From positions 1 to 47,215 of the forward strand of contig CAKZPD010000002.1 of the NCBI GenBank assembly GCA_937138475.1: a stretch of 47,215 nt of DNA, in the 5' to 3' direction. Made by a program: the position numbers and the translations under genes. The stretch is from an uncultured Sulfitobacter sp. (lineage in GTDB: Bacteria; Pseudomonadota; Alphaproteobacteria; Rhodobacterales; Rhodobacteraceae). Shown one piece after another: positions 7,795 to 16,545 of the stretch (position 1 is the first letter of the stretch; every line of letters starts with the position of its first letter). The notes beneath the pieces were generated by a model, which was not told the DNA's origin, ran no database searches, and was given only the letters and a program-made list of their open reading frames with translations.

Positions 7795-9833
7795 CAGGCG
7801 CGCCGCCGCCGCCGTCCGCCGCCGTCGGATTTGCCGCCGCCGGTGTTGAATGTGACATCCGGCAAGGTGACGATGGTGGACAGGATCGGAAATGGCTCGA
7901 CCGCGTTGGGGATGGCGCTGGCATTGACGAAATGCTCTTGAAAGCGGGGCTCAATGGCGGTTTCCACCTTGTGGATAGCGCGCACGGTCTGTTCGATCTC
8001 GCCGCGGGCGGCGGTATTGAGCAGGGCAATCCGCGCGCCGGTGCCGGCGGCATTCCCGGCCGAAGTCACCTTTTCAATCGGGGCATCGGGGATCATGCCC
8101 AACACCATGGCATGTTTGGGGCTGATGTGGGCACCAAAGGCCCCGGCCAGCACCACGCGATCCACTTTGTCGACGTTGAATTTATCCATCAGCAGACGTG
8201 CCCCGGAATAAAGCGCCGCCTTGGCCATCTGGATTTCGCGGATATCGCGGTTGGTGATGGTGATCAGCGGGCCACCGTTTGGCCGCCCGTCATGCACCAG
8301 ATAGGAATAGGTGCGCCCATCCAGAAAACAGCGATCTGTGCCGGTCTGTTCGGGCGATCCGATCAGGCCGGGGGCATCGACGATACCCTGCATGCGCATT
8401 TCCGCGACCATCTCGATGATGCCAGACCCGCAGATCCCGGTGATACCCGATCCTGCGATGCTGGCGTCAAAGCCTTCCTCGTCTGACCAAAGATCGGACC
8501 CGATGACCTTGAACCGGGGCGCTTTGCTGACCGGATCAATCTCAACCCGTTCAATCGCGCCAGGGGCGGCGCGCTGACCCGAACTGATCTGGGCCCCCTC
8601 AAAGGCAGGGCCAGTGGGGGATGAGCACGCCAGCACCTTTTCCTTGTTTCCCAGCAGGATTTCAGCGTTGGTGCCGACATCCACCACCAACACCAAATCT
8701 TCTGATTTGTCGGGCGCCTCGGACAGGGCCACAGCAGCGGCGTCCGCCCCCACGTGACCTGCAATGCAGGGCAGCATATAGACCCGCGCCGAAGGGTGGA
8801 TGTTCAGCTCAAGATCATCGGCGCGCAAACGCATGGCATTGGACGTGGTCAGGGCAAAGGGCGCCTGGCCCAGCTCAAACGGGTCGATGCCCAAGAACAG
8901 GTGGTGCATGACCGGATTGCAGACAAAAACCGCATCAACAATCAGGGACTTGTCGATCTGTGCCTCGGTGGCGATCTGGGTGAACAGCCCGTTCATCCCT
9001 TCGCGCACCGCTTGGGTCATTTCCTCGGCGCCGCGGGCGTTCATCATCGAATAGCTGACCCGGCTCATCAGGTCTTCGCCAAAACGGATTTGCGGGTTCA
9101 TCACCCCGGACGAGGCCAGGACCGCACCAGTTTGCAAATCGCACAGATGGGCGGCGATGGTGGTGGACCCAAGGTCAACGGCCAGCCCATAAACGGTGCC
9201 GTCATAATATCCCGGCCAGATGTGCATGATGCGCGGGGGGTTTTCTTCGTCGCCCAGATGCACGGCGACAGTGACCTTCCAATTGCCCTTGCGCAGGATC
9301 GGCTGCATTTCTTGCAGGATGTGCAGATCGGCATGGACCTTTTCCAGCTGCCATTGCGCGCTTAGCGCCATGCGCAGACGCTCAAGATCGCCTGACGGGT
9401 CGTGCATGTCGGGCTCTGCGACCTCGACATAAAACAGCTTGGTTGAGGGATCCAGAATGATCTCGCGCGCTTCGGCGCGTTTGCGCACCACTTGTTTGTG
9501 CACCTGCGATTCCGGCGGCACGTCAATGACCACATCGCCCTGCACCGTGGCCTGACACCCCAGGCGGCGGCCGTCGATCAATCCGCGTTTGTCCTTATAG
9601 CGCTGTTCGACCTTGTTCCATTCCGACAGGGCATCGGCGCGCACTGTGACCCCATGTTTGGAAAATTCGCCGTATCCGGGGGTGATCTGGCACTTGGAAC
9701 AGATGCCGCGCCCGCCACAGACCGAATCCAGATCAACCCCCAACTGCCGGGCGGCGGTCAGGATCGGCGTGCCGACCGGAAAGTTGCCGCGTTTGCCCGA
9801 AGGCGTGAAAACCACAAGGGGGTCGCTGCTCAT
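7794..9833 (-). CDS. Corrinoid reductive activator (RACo/RamA-like, 2Fe-2S + ASKHA ATPase); probable methionine synthase reactivation module
   Basis: The N-terminal domain is a plant-type 2Fe-2S ferredoxin with cysteines spaced as in SVCGGRGICSKC, plus a fourth in GRRLGCQA near residue 93. A middle region and a C-terminal DUF4445/ASKHA ATP-binding domain follow, with the motifs LAVDLGSTTIAAHL (about 215), VLVVDVGTNAEILLG (about 385), SGITGICGSGIIEM and RVVLAGAFGAHI. Such proteins use ATP to drive one-electron reduction of inactive cob(II)alamin on methyltransferases. In Phaeobacter and Dinoroseobacter, mutant-fitness work tied a protein of this type to a split B12-dependent methionine synthase. 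The protein ends in an odd tail, GGGKSDGGGRRRRRA. I chose the ATG at 9833, preceded by GGTGA, over a GTG four codons earlier. Confidence 0.9.
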   Translation of the reverse strand: MSSDPLVVFTPSGKRGNFPVGTPILTAARQLGVDLDSVCGGRGICSKCQITPGYGEFSKHGVTVRADALSEWNKVEQRYKDKRGLIDGRRLGCQATVQGDVVIDVPPESQVHKQVVRKRAEAREIILDPSTKLFYVEVAEPDMHDPSGDLERLRMALSAQWQLEKVHADLHILQEMQPILRKGNWKVTVAVHLGDEENPPRIMHIWPGYYDGTVYGLAVDLGSTTIAAHLCDLQTGAVLASSGVMNPQIRFGEDLMSRVSYSMMNARGAEEMTQAVREGMNGLFTQIATEAQIDKSLIVDAVFVCNPVMHHLFLGIDPFELGQAPFALTTSNAMRLRADDLELNIHPSARVYMLPCIAGHVGADAAAVALSEAPDKSEDLVLVVDVGTNAEILLGNKEKVLACSSPTGPAFEGAQISSGQRAAPGAIERVEIDPVSKAPRFKVIGSDLWSDEEGFDASIAGSGITGICGSGIIEMVAEMRMQGIVDAPGLIGSPEQTGTDRCFLDGRTYSYLVHDGRPNGGPLITITNRDIREIQMAKAALYSGARLLMDKFNVDKVDRVVLAGAFGAHISPKHAMVLGMIPDAPIEKVTSAGNAAGTGARIALLNTAARGEIEQTVRAIHKVETAIEPRFQEHFVNASAIPNAVEPFPILSTIVTLPDVTFNTGGGKSDGGGRRRRRA

Positions 9834-9932
9834 GTTATATGTCACCTGTTATGCAAAGTTGCCCAAAGATAGCCTTGGATGAACTAAGATAAAGGCAGCC
9901 AGCGGCAAATAATACCAAATTGGCGGCATAAT

Positions 9933-9985
9933 GCGACTTTTCTGGGCCATGCGCGGCCCGGCAAAGGGTTTTGCCAAAAAGTCGC
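9933..9985. other. Compact three-way-junction inverted-repeat structure (candidate structured RNA)
   Basis: Three nested or adjacent perfect inverted repeats fold into one compact junction. P1 is GCGACTTTT (9933-9941) with AAAAGTCGC (9977-9985). P2 is GGGCC/GGCCC around ATGCGC (9944-9959). P3 is GGCAAA/TTTGCC around GGGT (9960-9975). Only 2, 0 and 1 unpaired bases join the helices. It sits in the 229-base gap between the divergent activator and guaB genes and lacks a following T-run, so it is not a simple terminator. The transcribed strand is unknown. It matches no riboswitch class I could recognise. Confidence 0.4.
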
Positions 9986-10017
9986 CGGGGGCTCTTTTAA
10001 TTTCGGTCAGGGCGTGA

Positions 10018-11511
<1,494 letters not shown>

Positions 11512-11543
11512 ATGATGCGCGCATTGATCTTGGGCGCACGCCC

Positions 11544-12701
11544 GTGACCCCCGGCGCCCGCGTGGCCGCCGCCATCGAGGTGCTGGACCAGATCGCCGAC
11601 GGGCGGCCGGCGGAACAGGCATTGACGCGCTGGGCGCGGGGCAACCGCTTTGCCGGATCCAAGGACCGCGCCGCCATCCGCGACCATGTCTTTGATGTGT
11701 TGCGCCAAAAACGCCGCGCTGCGGCGGTTGGGGGGGGACAGTCCGGGCGGGCGCTGATGATTGGCGCGTTGCGTTTGGCGGGCGCTGATCTGGCGTCTTT
11801 ATTCGACGGGCAGGGCTATGGGCCAGCGCCGATCACCCCCGACGAAATCACCCAGTCCGCGCCCTTGACCCAAGCCGAAGAATGGGATTTGCCCGATTGG
11901 CTGGTGCCCTTGTTCCAAGACAGCTTGGGCGACGACGCGGGTGCCTGCGCCAAGGCGTTGCAACAGCGCGCCCCGATAACCTTGCGGGTCAATCTGGCCA
12001 AAACCACCCGTGACCAAGCAATCGAGGCGCTGACCGCCGAAGGCATCGACGTGCGCCTGAACCCGCTAAGCGATGCCGCGCTAAGCGTGACCCAAGGCGC
12101 GCGCAAGATCCGCAACAGCACCGCCTTTACCACCGGCCTGATTGAGCTTCAGGACGCGGCCTCGCAGGCGGTGGTGCAGCAATTGCCGCAGGGCGGACGG
12201 GTGCTGGATTATTGCGCAGGCGGTGGCGGCAAGGCGCTTGCGCTGGCGATGACGCACCAAAATACAGTGTTCGCCCATGATATTGACCCGGCGCGGATGC
12301 AAGATTTGCCAACCCGTGCATTGCGGGCCGGGGCGCAGGTGACCCTGCTTGAGACCCAGCAGATCGCCGGGCAGGCGCCTTTTGATCTGGTGCTGTGTGA
12401 TGCCCCATGTTCAGGCAGTGGCGCCTGGCGCCGCGCCCCCGAGGGGAAATGGACATTGACGCCCGAACGCTTGGATGAGCTGACAAAAATTCAAGACGAT
12501 GTGTTGACGCGGGCGATGTCTTTGACGGCGCCGGGCGGGGTGCTGGCCTATGCCACCTGTTCGGTTCTGTCGGTGGAAAACACACAGCGGATTGATGCCT
12601 TTTTGGCGCGCAACCTTGATTGGACGTGCCGCTTTCACCGGCAGTTTTTGGTGGGGGATGACGGGGATGGCTTTTTTGTGGCACACTTGACGCGTGCATA
12701 G
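11544..12701 (+). CDS. RsmB/NOP family class I SAM-dependent RNA (cytosine-C5) methyltransferase
   Basis: A 385-residue member of the NOL1/NOP2/Sun family, which methylates cytosine C5 in rRNA or tRNA. The N-terminal third is a NusB-like helical region (VAAAIEVLDQIADGRPAEQAL). The catalytic core shows SAM motif I in VLDYCAGGGGKALALA. Both family cysteines are there, the release cysteine in LCDAPCSGSGAWRR and the nucleophile in YATCSVLSVEN. The start is a GTG, since no in-frame ATG lies upstream. It could be RsmB proper or a paralogue. It follows guaB closely and may be cotranscribed with it. Confidence 0.9.
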   Translation: MTPGARVAAAIEVLDQIADGRPAEQALTRWARGNRFAGSKDRAAIRDHVFDVLRQKRRAAAVGGGQSGRALMIGALRLAGADLASLFDGQGYGPAPITPDEITQSAPLTQAEEWDLPDWLVPLFQDSLGDDAGACAKALQQRAPITLRVNLAKTTRDQAIEALTAEGIDVRLNPLSDAALSVTQGARKIRNSTAFTTGLIELQDAASQAVVQQLPQGGRVLDYCAGGGGKALALAMTHQNTVFAHDIDPARMQDLPTRALRAGAQVTLLETQQIAGQAPFDLVLCDAPCSGSGAWRRAPEGKWTLTPERLDELTKIQDDVLTRAMSLTAPGGVLAYATCSVLSVENTQRIDAFLARNLDWTCRFHRQFLVGDDGDGFFVAHLTRA

Positions 12702-12742
12702 TTAGCGCGTTATTCAACTTTAAGCCCTTATGTTGTCTGGGG

Positions 12743-12757
12743 TTAAGCAAGGTTTAA
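12743..12757 (+). promoter_or_regulatory. CtrA-type box TTAA-N7-TTAAC upstream of cckA
   Basis: TTAA-GCAAGGT-TTAA followed by C matches the full alphaproteobacterial CtrA consensus (TTAA-N7-TTAAC) without mismatch, 51 bases before the cckA start. The same bases also form a 7-base inverted repeat (GGGTTAA/TTAACCC), but no T-run follows, so a terminator is less likely. CtrA binding is inferred from the consensus. Confidence 0.6.
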
Positions 12758-12808
12758 CCCGACGCTTGTGTAAATGCTGAAACGATTCGCGATAAGTGAG
12801 GGCGCAGC

Positions 12809-15106
12809 TTGGTAAATGGTTCTTCAGTGCTGATCGGGCGGGCGACCTTTTGGGATCGCGCCCGCCTGCGTTTGTTGGCCCTGTTGATCATTTCCGCCGT
12901 TTGCGCCGCTACGGGGGTGCTTGTATCCACCGCCTTGATCAGCAAGGTGGCCTGGGCCGTGTCGCTGGGGCTTTTGGGTTTGGTCGTGGCGCTTTTTGTT
13001 GCGGCGCTTTGGCAAAGCTGGCGGTCGGCGACGGTTTTGGGTTATTTGAAGAACTTTATCGAAAATGATCGGGCCGCGTTGCTGATATCGGACGCGTCCG
13101 GTGGGTTGTTGGCCTGTAACCCGATTGCCGCGGAAACCTATGGGGTGGATCAACCTCACAGCATCGCAGACGCGCTGGCCACCCATGTCGCCAACCCCGA
13201 TGGGGTGGTGTTTCGGATGATCGCCCGCGCCCGTGAAAACCGCCACGCCGAAGAAGAGCTGAAAACCAGCAAAGGGCGGATCACCCTTGCCGCGTCTGCG
13301 GTGGGGCCGGATCATTTTTTGTGGTCGCTGGGCGAAATGGTCCGGCCCGACGGGCACGAGGCCGCACCAGCATTGCCGATGCTTATGCTAAGCCACCAGG
13401 ATAAGGTTCTTTTTGCCAATGATGCGGCAGAACGCCTGATCGGCCAGACAATCAAATCGCTTGACGATGTGTTTCCCAAGCTGCCGTTTTCCAGCGGCAG
13501 CATCACCGAGATCAGCTGCGCCGAAGGGGTGACACGGGCATTGGTCACCGAGGTTGACGCCGGCAGCGGGCGGCGCGCCATTTACCTTTTGCCCGCCCAT
13601 CGCACCACCGAAGCCTTGCTGGAATGGCGGGCGTTTCAGGATTTGCCGGTGCCGTTGATCAAGGTTTCACCTGATGGCACAATCGAGGCATTTAACCGGG
13701 TGGCGCTTGCCTTGGTTGGGCTGGCGCTCAAGGAAGATATCCACCTGTCCCAATTGATGGAGGGGCTGGGCCGGTCGATCACGGATTGGCTGGCGGAAAC
13801 CGCCGAGGGGCGCGGCGGCCCAAATTCTGAGTTTTTGCGCCTGAGGCGCACCGACAAAGAGGTCTTTGTCCAAGTGACCCTGAACCGTGTGATCGAAGAC
13901 GGCAGCCCGCGCCTGATTGCCGTTCTGAGCGACGCGACCGAGTTGAAATCGCTTGAGGCGCAATTCGTGCAAAGCCAGAAAATGCAGGCGATTGGTCAGC
14001 TGGCGGGCGGGGTTGCGCATGATTTCAACAACTTGCTGACCGCGATCTCGGGGCATTGTGATCTGTTGTTGCTGCGCCATGATCAAGGCGACCCGGATTA
14101 CAGCGACCTGGTGCAGATCAATCAAAACGCCAACCGCGCGGCGGCTTTGGTCGGACAGTTGCTGGCGTTTTCCCGCAAACAGACCCTGCGGCCTGAAACA
14201 GTCGATATGCGCGATACGCTGGCCGATCTGACCCATTTGCTGAACCGTCTGGTGGGGGAAAAAGTGACGCTGACCCTCAGCCATGATCCGGTGCTCAAGG
14301 CTATTCGCGCGGACAAGCGGCAGTTGGAACAGGTGTTGATGAACCTGGTGGTAAACGCCCGCGATGCCATGCCCGAGGGCGGAGAAATTCGTATTTCAAC
14401 CGAATGTATCCATTTTTCCGAACCGCTTGAACGCGACCGGGCCACTGTGCCGCGCGGCGAATATGTCGCGGTCAAAGTGGCCGATGAAGGCGTGGGGATA
14501 TCGGCGGACAAGCTGCAAAAGGTCTTTGAACCCTTCTTTACCACCAAGCGCACGGGCGAAGGCACCGGCCTTGGGCTGTCGACGGCCTATGGCATCGTAA
14601 AGCAGACGGGGGGCTATATATTTGTTGACAGCGACGTGGGCAAAGGCACCTGTTTTACCCTTTATTTTCCGGTGATGGATGGGCCAAGCGATCATAGGCT
14701 GGTCATATCAGAAGAGCTGCCAAAGCCCGCCGCAACACATGCGGATGGGGTGATCCTGCTGGTCGAGGACGAGGCCCCGGTGCGGGCCTTTGCCAGCCGG
14801 GCCTTGCGGCTTCGCGGTTATACGGTTCTTGAGGCCGACTCGGCCGAGGCGGCGCTGAAACTGCTTGAGGATGACAGCCTGTCGATTGATGTTTTCGTAA
14901 CCGACGTGGTTATGCCGGGGCTTGATGGGCCAAGTTGGGTGCGCGAAGCGTTGAAAAACCGCCCTGACGTGCGCATCGTATTTGTTTCGGGCTATGCCGA
15001 GGACAGCTTTGGCGAAACCCAGATGAAAATCCCCAACTCGGTGTTTTTGCCAAAGCCGTTTTCCTTGAACGAGCTGACGGAAACAGTGCAGCGCCAGTTG
15101 AACTGA
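12809..15106 (+). CDS. cckA: Hybrid sensor histidine kinase CckA
   Basis: A membrane-bound hybrid kinase that, in alphaproteobacteria, feeds the CckA-ChpT-CtrA phosphorelay. Two transmembrane helices lie near 20-70, and PAS-like domains at about 80-390 (for example LPVPLIKVSPDGTIEAFNRVAL). The phospho-accepting His404 sits in GGVAHDFNNLLTAI. An HATPase domain follows (VNARDAMPEGG, VADEGVGIS, GTGLGLSTAYGIVKQTGG), and a C-terminal receiver has Asp699 in VTDVVMPGLDG. The AHDFNNLLTA box and layout are typical of CckA. The start is a TTG at 12809, supported by GAGGG 6 bases before it. A CtrA-type box lies upstream, suggesting feedback control. Confidence 0.93.
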   Translation: MVNGSSVLIGRATFWDRARLRLLALLIISAVCAATGVLVSTALISKVAWAVSLGLLGLVVALFVAALWQSWRSATVLGYLKNFIENDRAALLISDASGGLLACNPIAAETYGVDQPHSIADALATHVANPDGVVFRMIARARENRHAEEELKTSKGRITLAASAVGPDHFLWSLGEMVRPDGHEAAPALPMLMLSHQDKVLFANDAAERLIGQTIKSLDDVFPKLPFSSGSITEISCAEGVTRALVTEVDAGSGRRAIYLLPAHRTTEALLEWRAFQDLPVPLIKVSPDGTIEAFNRVALALVGLALKEDIHLSQLMEGLGRSITDWLAETAEGRGGPNSEFLRLRRTDKEVFVQVTLNRVIEDGSPRLIAVLSDATELKSLEAQFVQSQKMQAIGQLAGGVAHDFNNLLTAISGHCDLLLLRHDQGDPDYSDLVQINQNANRAAALVGQLLAFSRKQTLRPETVDMRDTLADLTHLLNRLVGEKVTLTLSHDPVLKAIRADKRQLEQVLMNLVVNARDAMPEGGEIRISTECIHFSEPLERDRATVPRGEYVAVKVADEGVGISADKLQKVFEPFFTTKRTGEGTGLGLSTAYGIVKQTGGYIFVDSDVGKGTCFTLYFPVMDGPSDHRLVISEELPKPAATHADGVILLVEDEAPVRAFASRALRLRGYTVLEADSAEAALKLLEDDSLSIDVFVTDVVMPGLDGPSWVREALKNRPDVRIVFVSGYAEDSFGETQMKIPNSVFLPKPFSLNELTETVQRQLN

Positions 15107-15211
15107 CATTGGTTAAAATTTGACTTGAAACCTGCACAAGCGATGGGCTGGCCCGGCCGATGTAAACCGATCGTTAACTCTATTGGTCTTAGCTGTTTTG
15201 ATAAATATTTA

Positions 15212-15240
15212 TTGAAATGTTCTCTTTTTGATCCTACTAA
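15212..15240 (+). promoter_or_regulatory. recA promoter
   Basis: TTGAAA (15212-15217) and TACTAA (15235-15240) are separated by exactly 17 bases, a good match to a housekeeping sigma-factor promoter. It lies 80 bases before the recA ATG and is bracketed by LexA-type sites. Prediction from sequence only. Confidence 0.6.
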
Positions 15241-15255
15241 GAACTTAACGAGAAC
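15241..15255 (+). promoter_or_regulatory. LexA (SOS) box GAAC-N7-GAAC at recA
   Basis: GAAC-TTAACGA-GAAC is a perfect copy of the alphaproteobacterial LexA direct-repeat motif. It abuts the predicted -10 element, where bound LexA would block initiation. A second, one-mismatch site in the opposite orientation (GTTC-TCTTTTT-GATC, 15219-15233) lies inside the promoter spacer. Confidence 0.8.
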
Positions 15256-15320
15256 ATAAATCCGGCGCGTCGGCACGCATTGCCGCCATCGCTTGGGTGT
15301 GACACTAAGGGAAAAGTGAA

Positions 15321-16397
15321 ATGGCAGCGGCAGATCTTTTAAGCATGACCGACAAGAAATCAGCAGAAAAGCAAAAGGCGCTGGACAGCGCTTTGGCACA
15401 AATCGAACGGCAATTTGGCAAAGGCTCGATCATGAAGCTGGGCGCCGAAGGGGCCATTCAGGATATCAAAAGCAGCTCGACCGGGTCGCTGGGGCTGGAT
15501 ATTGCGCTGGGTATTGGTGGGCTGCCGATGGGGCGGATCATCGAAATCTATGGGCCTGAAAGTTCGGGCAAGACGACTTTGACCTTGCATTGCGTTGCCG
15601 AACAGCAAAAGGCCGGCGGGGTTTGCGCCTTTGTCGATGCCGAACATGCGCTGGATCCGACCTATGCCAAAAAACTGGGCGTTGACATCGATGAGCTGCT
15701 GATTTCCCAACCTGATACTGGCGAACAGGCGCTTGAGATCACCGATACGCTGGTGCGTTCGGGGGCGGTAAACATGGTTATCGTCGATTCCGTTGCCGCC
15801 CTGACCCCAAAGTCAGAACTGGAAGGCGATATGGGCGACAGCTCGGTCGGGGTGCAGGCCCGCCTGATGAGCCAGGCCATGCGCAAGCTGACCGGTTCTA
15901 TCAGCCGTTCAAACTGTATGGTGATCTTTATCAACCAGATCCGGATGAAAATCGGGGTTATGTTCGGATCGCCCGAAACAACGACCGGGGGGAATGCGCT
16001 CAAGTTCTATTCCTCGGTGCGGCTTGATATCCGCCGGATCGGTGCGCTGAAGGACCGCGACGAGGTGGTCGGAAACGCCACCCGTGTCAAAGTCGTCAAA
16101 AATAAGGTCGCGGCGCCGTTCAAGCAGGTGGAATTTGACATCATGTATGGCGAAGGCATCTCGAAGATGGGCGAATTGCTTGATCTTGGGGTGGCGGCCG
16201 GTGTGGTCGATAAATCGGGTTCCTGGTTCTCATACGGGGATGAACGCATCGGCCAGGGCCGCGAAAACGCCAAGCAATTCTTGCGTGAAAACAAGAAAAT
16301 GGCGCTTGAAATCGAAGATAAAATTCGCGCGGCGCACGGGTTGGATTTTGATATGCCCAAAGGCGCCGGCGACGATGACGCCTTGGTCGAGGGCTAA
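15321..16397 (+). CDS. recA: Recombinase RecA
   Basis: The central homologous-recombination and SOS coprotease protein, forming ATP-dependent filaments on single-stranded DNA. At 358 residues it has the standard length. Walker A is GPESSGKTT (78-86), and [44 protein letters not shown] and the signature [16 protein letters not shown] follow. The C-terminus is acidic (GDDDALVEG), as in other RecA proteins. AAGGGAAAAG precedes the ATG. Its promoter carries LexA-type boxes, and a terminator follows the gene. Confidence 0.99.
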   Translation: MAAADLLSMTDKKSAEKQKALDSALAQIERQFGKGSIMKLGAEGAIQDIKSSSTGSLGLDIALGIGGLPMGRIIEIYGPESSGKTTLTLHCVAEQQKAGGVCAFVDAEHALDPTYAKKLGVDIDELLISQPDTGEQALEITDTLVRSGAVNMVIVDSVAALTPKSELEGDMGDSSVGVQARLMSQAMRKLTGSISRSNCMVIFINQIRMKIGVMFGSPETTTGGNALKFYSSVRLDIRRIGALKDRDEVVGNATRVKVVKNKVAAPFKQVEFDIMYGEGISKMGELLDLGVAAGVVDKSGSWFSYGDERIGQGRENAKQFLRENKKMALEIEDKIRAAHGLDFDMPKGAGDDDALVEG

Positions 16398-16427
16398 GCC
16401 ACCGCCGGGCAATACATCAGGTTGACA

Positions 16428-16457
16428 GGGCTGCGCCAGATCGGCGCGGCCCTTTTT
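16428..16457 (+). terminator. Rho-independent terminator after recA
   Basis: A 10-pair stem (GGGCTGCGCC with GGCGCGGCCC, one G-U pair) encloses a 5-base loop and is followed by TTTTT. It lies 30 bases past the recA stop and ahead of alaS. Confidence 0.85.
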
Positions 16458-16545
16458 GCATGGACAGGGCACCCACAGCCATGGACAGCGCCGCAGTGCA
16501 AGGGTATTTGAACCCAAAGACACTTTGCTCAAGGGCTATGACCGC

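Noticed and set aside
9933..9985. A purine riboswitch controlling guaB
   Set aside because: The three-way layout is suggestive, but the conserved junction and loop sequences of the purine class are missing.
12739..12760. A rho-independent terminator after the RsmB-type gene
   Set aside because: The short stem is not followed by T residues; the spacing fits a CtrA box exactly.
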